Assembly: GCA_021805275.1 (NCBI GenBank)
Contig: JAJZFQ010000294.1
Coordinates: 1-5,106 of the forward strand
Length of the DNA: 5,106 nucleotides
Source of the DNA: Pseudomonadota bacterium
GTDB taxonomy: Bacteria > Pseudomonadota > Gammaproteobacteria > Steroidobacterales > Steroidobacteraceae
Direction: 5' to 3'
Shown here one piece after another: positions 1 through 5,106 of the stretch (the first letter of the stretch is position 1; every line of letters begins with the position of its first letter). The notes beneath the pieces are model-generated. The model searched no databases. It was not told where the DNA came from and saw only the letters and a program-made list of their open reading frames with translations. A program made the position numbers and the translations under genes.

Positions 1-84
1 GTGTGGCGATGAGACAACAATTGGGGGCGCCGCGCTCCGTGGCGTTTTGAGTCGTTGACGTTCTAACTTGAGGGGAGAATTCGC
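1..84 (+). other. 5' leader/upstream region of the receptor gene
   Basis: This is short non-coding sequence before the receptor. All three forward frames hit stops here (TGA at 10-12, 48-50 and 56-58), so no upstream gene can be followed into the window with confidence, although the last codons of one could lie at 1-12. A TTGACG hexamer at 55-60 resembles a -35 box, but a -10 box 17 bases downstream would fall on the ribosome binding site, so I do not call a promoter. The real promoter probably lies further upstream. Confidence 0.5.
71..77 (+). promoter_or_regulatory. Shine-Dalgarno site of the TonB receptor gene
   Basis: AGGGGAG lies 7 bases before the ATG at 85. It is a strong match to the anti-Shine-Dalgarno and decides the start. 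The next in-frame ATGs (172 and 304) have no comparable site, and using them would remove the positively charged n-region of the signal peptide. Confidence 0.8.
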
Positions 85-3000
85 ATGTCGCATCGTAAAG
101 AGAAGCGCGCCAGGCGTTCGTACTGCGCGTTTAATACGGGAATTTTGACAGCGCTGACGTTCGAGGCGCTGATGTTGGCGCCGCAGGCGGTCCGTGCGGC
201 GGTGCCGGTCCAGAAGGCAACCTCCGCACGAACGACCGCGCGGGCGTTCACGCACCAGGCACTGCTCGCTCGCAACAGTACGCGGCGTTTTGCTGGCGCA
301 GAAATGACAGCGCTGCCATCATCGAGTGCCGGTGGCGCATCGGCGACTGCGGCCGCGTCGGCCGGGACCGGTGCGCGCGCCTCGCGCGCCTCGGCGGCGC
401 CGACGCAGCTGAAGGAAGTCATCGTGTCCGGCTTTCGCGAGTCGCTCGAGAGCGCCTTGAACGAAGAGCGGCGGGCGATCCAGCCGATCGAGGCGGTGAG
501 TCCCGAGGATTTGGGTCAGATGCCCGATCAGGACGTCGCCGAGTCGCTGCAACGGCTTCCCGGCATCCAGATCAATCGCGCCAACGGGTTCGGCACGCAG
601 GTCCTGGTCGAGGGCTTGAGCCAGAACATCATCGAGTTGAACGGCGATGATTTTCTCACCGGGCGCGAGTTCTACACCTCCGGGGAAGCCGCCAACGGCG
701 GCGCCGGCGCGAACTTCCAGTACAATTCACTGGAGAGCGTTCCGAGCTCCGAGGTCAGTGGTATCGAGGTGGCCCTGAACCCGACGGCGTCCGATCTGTC
801 CGGTGCCATCGGCGGCACGATCAATCTGCGCACGCAGAATCCGCTCACCCTGCCGATGGGCCTGACCCTGGGCGGCAACGTCAAGGGCGTCGACTCGCAA
901 GGCACGAGCGGCATCACGCCGAACGCATCCTTGGTCGCCGGTTACAAGTTCAACAGCCGCTTTGCGGTTTACGCCAGCGTCTCCTACGACAAGTACAAGA
1001 CTTTCGACAAGGAGTTCGAGTCGTACAACCGTACGCCCTGGGTGACCACCAACTCGGCGCTGACTCCGCCGGCGAGCGGCGGCACGACGCTTGGGAATTA
1101 CTCGCAGACCTCGCAGAGTTACATCCTGCCGGAGCTTGCGTACCTCAGCAATATCAGCGACAACCGCAGCAACGAGGGGGCGACGCTCGGACTCGCCTGG
1201 CGGGTCACGAACTCCGTGACCACGCAGCTGCGCTGGTTCTACTCCGGGGAAAAAGACACCCAGATCAATTACTCGAACAAGATCTACTTCAACGGGGCCG
1301 GAAACACCAAGTTCCCGATCACCGGCATCGACCCGGCCTATCCGTATTCGATCGACGGCAATGGGGTCGTGCAGAGCGGCACCTTTACCGCCAACGGCGC
1401 GGAAACGGCGACGCTCTACCAGAGCACCAGCGACCACGCGAATAATTTCCAGTGGCAGACCGACTTCAATAACGGCGGTCCGGTGAGTGGTAATCTCGGC
1501 GTGTTCTACTCGAAGATGAGCTCGAACATGCAGGCGGATCAGCAGGACACCGAGCATGGCCTGTATGAGACGTCCGCCGGGGTGCCGACCAGCCTCGGCG
1601 CGCCGGGCTGCAACAACGGCGGGGCGGTGTGCGGCACCGATCCGTATGCGAGTCCTGGATACAATTTCACCTACGCCAATGGCGGCACTTCGGGTCTGCC
1701 GACGGTCTCCTATCCGACCAACGTGCTGTCGAACCCGGCCTACACGACCTTCAAGTCGGCCTGGGCGTGGGCAAACCTCGGTCAGGAGACGTTGAAGGCC
1801 GTCAAGCTCAATCTGCATTGGAAGCCCTCGGGCATCCGTGCGACGACGATTTCCGCGGGCGCGCGCTACGGCACGAACGACGTCAGCGAAATCTTCGGCC
1901 GCTACCTGATCAACGGCAACGTCATCGGGATTCAGCCGAGCTGCGCGACCTGCAGCACCTGGCTCTATTATCAGGATCCGGGCTATTCCACGCCGAATAT
2001 TCCCTATTCGACCGGACTCAGCGCGCCGGGCTTGATGCAGACGGTGAACAACTTCGGGTCAGGTCCCATGACCGTGAAGAACCCGTACGCCGGCGGCATG
2101 ACCAATCCGTCGACGTTCCTCAATACCATCTGGAACGGCGCCGGAGTGACCAACAATACCGAGCAGTTCTTCCAGGACACGCTGAGCTCCTACTCGGTCA
2201 ACTACCGGCAGATCGCCTCCTACCTGATGGCCGATATCGGCTCGCCGCAGGATCACTATCACATCAACTTCGGCGTCCGCGTCGTCAATACCAAGATCAC
2301 GATCGATGGGGGTGAGCAGGCGCCGGTGCCGTCGTATTACGGCACTGCCTCGTGGAATGGCGTGAATTCGAACAACATCGCCATCCAGCATGTGCAGAGC
2401 TACACGGATGTGCTGCCGACGTTCAACTACACGCTCGAGCTGACGCACTCCCAGCAGCTGCGGTTGAGCGCGGCGCGCGTGACGGCGCCGGTGGATCTGG
2501 CCCAGCTCGGTGTCGGTGAGGCGTACAACTTCACTCGGAGCGGATCGGGCACGAACTTCATCTTCGCCGGTGGCAGTGGCGGTAATTCGCAGCTGCAGCC
2601 GTACCGGGCGAATCAGTTCCTGCTCGGGTACTTCAACTACTTCGCACGCGGCGCGGTGGCGGAGATGCAGGGCTTCTACAAGCAGGTGGACAGCTTCCCC
2701 TACACCGCGAACGTTGCGACTACCGTGAACGGCGTGACGGCGAACGTCTCGCAGCCTGAGAATGGCGATGGCGGTGACATTTACGGGGTCATCCTCGGTA
2801 CGGAATACCCGTTCAGCGGCCTGCTGAATGGATTTGGCGTCGACTTCAATTACACGCTGTCGAAGTCCGAGATGAATCTCAATGTCCCGCTGACCTACAC
2901 CAACAGCATGCCGTTCCCGGGCGTGTCGGAGAATTCCCTGGCCGCAACGCTGTACTACCAGCGGTTCGGATTCTCCGGGCGGTTGGCGTACACGTACCGC

Positions 3001-3270
3001 TCCAAGGCGATCAGCGCCAACGTCGAGGGCTCGACCTTCAGCATCCAGGGTCCGACCGGGCAGCCGCAGACGCTTGAGGTCTGGCAGGCACCGTACGGGG
3101 AGCTCGATGCGCAGGTGGGCTACAACTTCAACAAGCACTTCGGAATAGTCCTGTCGGCGACGAATCTGACCGATGCGGCGACGCATGACTATCTGCAGTG
3201 GCCGAATCAGCCTTTGACGTACGACAACTGGGGTCGACGGTTCTTCTTCGGGTTCCATTTCCGCAACTGA
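85..3270 (+). CDS. TonB-dependent outer-membrane receptor (Xanthomonas/Caulobacter-type)
   Basis: This is an active-transport gate in the outer membrane, powered by TonB-ExbBD. Residues 1-38 form a signal peptide: an Arg/Lys-rich start, a hydrophobic core around 19-33, and likely cleavage after VRA (36-38). An Ala/Ser/Arg/Thr-rich linker (about 40-107) precedes the TonB-box-like LKEVIVSG (109-116). The plug runs from about 125 to 250. It includes PDQDVAESLQRLPGIQI (147-163), typical of this receptor family, and IEVALNPTA...GAIGGTINLRT (227-250). The rest is an aromatic-rich beta-barrel with the family's NLTD motif near the end and a terminal strand GRRFFFGFHFRN. At 1061 residues it is complete and somewhat long for the family. 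Mature-protein cysteines occur only as two close pairs, C509/C516 and C620/C623, probably in surface loops. The usual plug VRG is VEG here (E176). The ligand is unknown. The flanking sugar-type porter suggests a carbohydrate, but that is inference. Confidence 0.95.
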   Translation: MSHRKEKRARRSYCAFNTGILTALTFEALMLAPQAVRAAVPVQKATSARTTARAFTHQALLARNSTRRFAGAEMTALPSSSAGGASATAAASAGTGARASRASAAPTQLKEVIVSGFRESLESALNEERRAIQPIEAVSPEDLGQMPDQDVAESLQRLPGIQINRANGFGTQVLVEGLSQNIIELNGDDFLTGREFYTSGEAANGGAGANFQYNSLESVPSSEVSGIEVALNPTASDLSGAIGGTINLRTQNPLTLPMGLTLGGNVKGVDSQGTSGITPNASLVAGYKFNSRFAVYASVSYDKYKTFDKEFESYNRTPWVTTNSALTPPASGGTTLGNYSQTSQSYILPELAYLSNISDNRSNEGATLGLAWRVTNSVTTQLRWFYSGEKDTQINYSNKIYFNGAGNTKFPITGIDPAYPYSIDGNGVVQSGTFTANGAETATLYQSTSDHANNFQWQTDFNNGGPVSGNLGVFYSKMSSNMQADQQDTEHGLYETSAGVPTSLGAPGCNNGGAVCGTDPYASPGYNFTYANGGTSGLPTVSYPTNVLSNPAYTTFKSAWAWANLGQETLKAVKLNLHWKPSGIRATTISAGARYGTNDVSEIFGRYLINGNVIGIQPSCATCSTWLYYQDPGYSTPNIPYSTGLSAPGLMQTVNNFGSGPMTVKNPYAGGMTNPSTFLNTIWNGAGVTNNTEQFFQDTLSSYSVNYRQIASYLMADIGSPQDHYHINFGVRVVNTKITIDGGEQAPVPSYYGTASWNGVNSNNIAIQHVQSYTDVLPTFNYTLELTHSQQLRLSAARVTAPVDLAQLGVGEAYNFTRSGSGTNFIFAGGSGGNSQLQPYRANQFLLGYFNYFARGAVAEMQGFYKQVDSFPYTANVATTVNGVTANVSQPENGDGGDIYGVILGTEYPFSGLLNGFGVDFNYTLSKSEMNLNVPLTYTNSMPFPGVSENSLAATLYYQRFGFSGRLAYTYRSKAISANVEGSTFSIQGPTGQPQTLEVWQAPYGELDAQVGYNFNKHFGIVLSATNLTDAATHDYLQWPNQPLTYDNWGRRFFFGFHFRN

Positions 3271-3272
3271 GG
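3269..3272 (+). promoter_or_regulatory. Ribosome binding site of the halogenase, overlapping the receptor stop
   Basis: GAGG lies 5 bases before the ATG at 3278, and its first two bases are part of the receptor TGA stop (3268-3270). Ribosomes ending the receptor would stop on top of the halogenase start signal, which suggests translational coupling. The site is short, so the halogenase may depend on that coupling. Confidence 0.5.
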
Positions 3273-3277
3273 CCGTC

Positions 3278-4807
3278 ATGTCCGACGAGCGGCGCATTCG
3301 TTCGATCGCCATCGTCGGCGGGGGAACCGCCGGGTGGCTCGCGGCCAGCCTACTGGCCCGGGCCGCCCCGGCGGGGACCTCGATCAGCGTGATCGAGTCG
3401 GGGCAGATCGCCCCGATCGGCGTGGGCGAGGCGACCATCCCGCCGTTCGTCGATCTGCTGCGCTTGCTGGGGATCGACGCGCAGCAGTTCGTCCGTGCGA
3501 CGGGCGCGACCTACAAGCTCGGGATTCTGTATCGAGATTGGTCGGGGCCCGGACACGAGTATTGGCATCCGTTCGGGACGTTCGGTGTGACGGTCGAGCG
3601 GCGCCCCTTCCATCATTATTGGCACCGCGCGGTCGCGGCGGATCTGCATCCGCGGATCGCCGAGTTTAGTCTGTGCGCGGCGCTCGCCGAGGCCGGCAAG
3701 TTCCGCTTTCCGGAGGCGCGTGCGACGGGGGCCGTCTCGGGGCTGCGGTATGCCTTGCATTTCGATGCGGCGACGGTCGCAGGGTTTCTGCGTCATTTCG
3801 CCGCCGGACTCGGCGTACAGAGGCTTGAGCGCACGGTGGCGTCGGCGACCCGGCGGGCCGACGGCTTCATTGATGAGATCGTCTTCACCGATGGCGGGCG
3901 GCTCGGAGCCGATCTGTACATCGATTGCAGCGGATTCCAGGGCGTGCTCATCGAGCAGGTCCTGCACAGCGGATACGTCGATTGGCGCGCGATGCTGCCC
4001 TGCGATCGGGCGGTGGCGGCCCCGACGGCCATGGGCGCAGAGCGCCCCCCCTACACGCTGGCGAGCGCGCGCCCGTCCGGTTGGCAATGGCGCATTCCGC
4101 TGCAGCATCGCTTCGGCAACGGATACGTGTATTCGAGCGCGCACGCCAGTGACGCGGCGGCGAGCGAGGATCTGCTCGCCCGAGTGGGCGCACCGCTCGC
4201 CGAGCCGCGCGTGTTGCGCTTCACGGCCGGCCATCGCCGGCGACTGTGGAGTCACAACTGCGTGGCACTCGGCCTGGCGTCGGGCTTTCTCGAGCCACTC
4301 GAGTCGACCAGTATCCAACTGGTCATCAATGGCGTCTTCAATCTGCTCGATCACTTTCCCGATCGTGGATTCGATCCGGCCAATATCGCCGCGTACAACC
4401 GCGAGCTGATCGAGGAGTTCGAGCACGTCCGTGACTTCCTGATCCTGCATTACTGGGGGACTCGGCGCACCGACACGCCGTTCTGGCGGGATGTGCAGGC
4501 CGTGCCGTTGCCGCAGACGCTGATGGAGCGCATTGAGCTGTATCAGGGCACGGGGCGCATCAGAGGGCGAGCCGGTGAGTTGTTCACCGATCTGTCCTGG
4601 TTCTACGTGTTCGCCGGGCTCGGCCTGCGTCCGGTGGCCTCGGACCCGCTGATCGATGCGAGTGCGCTGAGGCGAGCGCAGAGCCAGATCGATGCGCTGC
4701 GAGAGAATATTGCACGCGAGGTGCGCGCGGCACGCGCGCACGAGAGCTATTTCGCCGCGGGGCAGCCCTCGGCGGCCGATGTGCCGGTGTCCGCCGCGCC
4801 GGGGTGA
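3278..4807 (+). CDS. Flavin-dependent halogenase, 'tryptophan halogenase' superfamily
   Basis: Enzymes of this family use FADH2 from a separate reductase, O2 and halide to make HOCl/HOBr, which a lysine relays to an aromatic substrate, in the cytoplasm. Visible motifs are the FAD-binding GGGTAGW (14-20), GVGEATIP (48-55), K80 in TYKLGI (matching catalytic K79 of PrnA/RebH), HPF (97-99, like H101/F103 of PrnA), DLYIDCSGF (212-220), WQWRIP (269-274, the WxWxIP signature that blocks monooxygenase chemistry) and LEPLEST with E342 (matching PrnA E346). The residue after EST is Ser345, where PrnA/RebH have Gly. At 509 residues it is full length. The C-terminal aromatic set that holds free tryptophan in PrnA cannot be recognised by eye, so 'tryptophan' is a family name rather than a proven substrate. 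It starts 7 bp after the receptor gene and is probably in the same operon. TonB-receptor-linked relatives such as BrvH and the Xanthomonas Xcc enzymes are reported to brominate indoles. Confidence 0.92.
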   Translation: MSDERRIRSIAIVGGGTAGWLAASLLARAAPAGTSISVIESGQIAPIGVGEATIPPFVDLLRLLGIDAQQFVRATGATYKLGILYRDWSGPGHEYWHPFGTFGVTVERRPFHHYWHRAVAADLHPRIAEFSLCAALAEAGKFRFPEARATGAVSGLRYALHFDAATVAGFLRHFAAGLGVQRLERTVASATRRADGFIDEIVFTDGGRLGADLYIDCSGFQGVLIEQVLHSGYVDWRAMLPCDRAVAAPTAMGAERPPYTLASARPSGWQWRIPLQHRFGNGYVYSSAHASDAAASEDLLARVGAPLAEPRVLRFTAGHRRRLWSHNCVALGLASGFLEPLESTSIQLVINGVFNLLDHFPDRGFDPANIAAYNRELIEEFEHVRDFLILHYWGTRRTDTPFWRDVQAVPLPQTLMERIELYQGTGRIRGRAGELFTDLSWFYVFAGLGLRPVASDPLIDASALRRAQSQIDALRENIAREVRAARAHESYFAAGQPSAADVPVSAAPG

Positions 4808-4819
4808 GCTCCCCGGCGC
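4796..4819. terminator. Perfect 9-bp GC hairpin at the halogenase 3' end, candidate terminator
   Basis: GCGCCGGGG (4796-4804) pairs perfectly with CCCCGGCGC (4811-4819) around a 6-base loop, TGAGCT, which holds the halogenase TGA stop (4805-4807). It sits between two convergent genes and is symmetric, so it could act on transcripts from either side. No T-run follows on either strand, so it is not a classical intrinsic terminator. It may instead be a 3'-end stabiliser or a pause structure used with Rho. Confidence 0.45.
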
Positions 4820-4828
4820 CGACGGTGT

Positions 4829-4841
4829 CAGCGCGCCGCTG
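4829..4841. repeat. Small GC inverted repeat in the convergent gap
   Basis: CAGCG (4829-4833) and CGCTG (4837-4841) are separated by CGC, giving a 5-bp stem with a tight 3-base loop, extendable by one T-G pair. It lies between the two stop codons, just after the 9-bp stem. In GC-rich DNA a repeat this short can arise by chance. Its position makes a role as a second termination or blocking hairpin possible but unproven. Confidence 0.25.
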
Positions 4842-4849
4842 GATGCACG

Positions 4850-5106
4850 CTACAGATCGCTGCAGGCGGCGCCGACGCGCACCGCGCGGGTGGCGCCGAT
4901 CCCGAAGACGCTGATGCACAGGTAGGCGAGCATGGGCACCAGGTACGCCGAGTGCAGGCCCGTGGCGTCGGCGACTTGTCCGACGATCACCGGCAGCACC
5001 GCGCCGCCGACGATGGCCATGCACAGCAATCCCGAGGTGGCCGCGTTCGAGGCGCTCGAGCGCTCCAGCGTCAGGGTGAAGATCACCGGGAACATGATGG
5101 AATTGA
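4850..5106 (-). CDS. MFS sugar:H+ symporter, FucP/GluP type (3' end, cut by window edge)
   Basis: Only the last 84 residues are present. The TAG stop is at 4850-4852 and the 5' part runs past the right edge; the internal ATG at 5093-5095 is not the start. The visible sequence opens with NSIMFPVIFTLTLE, followed by SGLLCMAIVGGAVLP and a GQVADATG turn. This matches the final helices of the FHS (fucose/glucose/galactose:H+ symporter) family, where NSIMFPTIFTLAL and GLLCMAIVGGA-type segments are characteristic. Three membrane segments can be seen: the end of one at about 5065-5106, one at about 4970-5040 and the last at about 4895-4950. The tail is short and polar. It is an inner-membrane porter, probably for a monosaccharide; which sugar cannot be told from this end. 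It is convergent with the halogenase, so it belongs to a separate transcript, perhaps of the same utilisation locus. Confidence 0.85.
   Translation of the reverse strand, partial: NSIMFPVIFTLTLERSSASNAATSGLLCMAIVGGAVLPVIVGQVADATGLHSAYLVPMLAYLCISVFGIGATRAVRVGAACSDL

Noticed and set aside
55..84. TTGACG as a -35 promoter box for the receptor
   Set aside because: At standard spacing the -10 box would overlap the ribosome binding site and no TATAAT-like hexamer is present there.
727..1818. 363-codon open frame on the minus strand inside the receptor gene
   Set aside because: Its translation is rich in Arg, Val and Gly with no recognisable domain. It is the mirror of GC-biased codons in the real receptor frame.
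2059..3438. 459-codon open frame on the minus strand spanning the receptor end and halogenase start
   Set aside because: It crosses two well-supported genes, is extremely Arg-rich and shows no family motifs. This is a typical shadow in GC-rich DNA.
3350..4741. 463-codon open frame on the minus strand inside the halogenase gene
   Set aside because: The plus-strand frame carries every halogenase motif, while this frame gives an Arg/Gln/Gly-rich product with no fold signature.
85..4807. Antibiotic or pyrrolnitrin/rebeccamycin-type biosynthetic cluster
   Set aside because: A halogenase alone suggested it, but no other biosynthetic gene is visible and the neighbours are a TonB receptor and a sugar-type porter.
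4584..5024. 146-codon minus-strand frame overlapping the halogenase end and the MFS gene
   Set aside because: It is Arg-dominated with no motifs, and it is out of frame with the recognisable MFS sequence on the same strand.

Overview
The window is GC-rich, densely coding DNA of Gram-negative type. The large outer-membrane TonB-dependent receptor shows a double-membrane cell. Its plug and C-terminal motifs, together with a flavin-dependent halogenase-family gene directly behind it, are the arrangement seen in Xanthomonadales/Nevskiales-type Gammaproteobacteria and in Caulobacterales/Sphingomonadales. I lean towards an environmental gammaproteobacterium, but the sequence does not settle this.

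Layout. Positions 1-84 are a short 5' region ending in a clear Shine-Dalgarno. Positions 85-3270 (+) encode a complete 1061-residue TonB-dependent receptor. After a 7-bp gap, 3278-4807 (+) encodes a complete 509-residue flavin-dependent halogenase of the 'tryptophan halogenase' superfamily. A 42-bp convergent gap follows (4808-4849). It is bracketed by a 9-bp perfect GC stem, whose loop contains the halogenase stop codon, and a second smaller hairpin. Positions 4850-5106 (-) are the 3' end of a major facilitator gene of the FucP/GluP sugar:H+ symporter type, cut by the right edge.

How the genes may work together. Receptor and halogenase are almost certainly co-transcribed and probably translationally coupled. 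With a sugar-type MFS porter next door, the locus looks like part of a TonB-dependent carbohydrate (or plant/algal metabolite) uptake locus: the receptor takes a ligand across the outer membrane and the MFS porter takes a small sugar across the inner membrane. The halogenase is the odd member. It keeps the catalytic lysine, glutamate, WxWxIP motif and FAD-binding motifs, so it looks like a working enzyme, but its substrate and its reason for being tied to an importer are not evident. Ligand and substrate are inference. No RNA genes, CRISPR arrays, insertion sequences or long repeats were seen.
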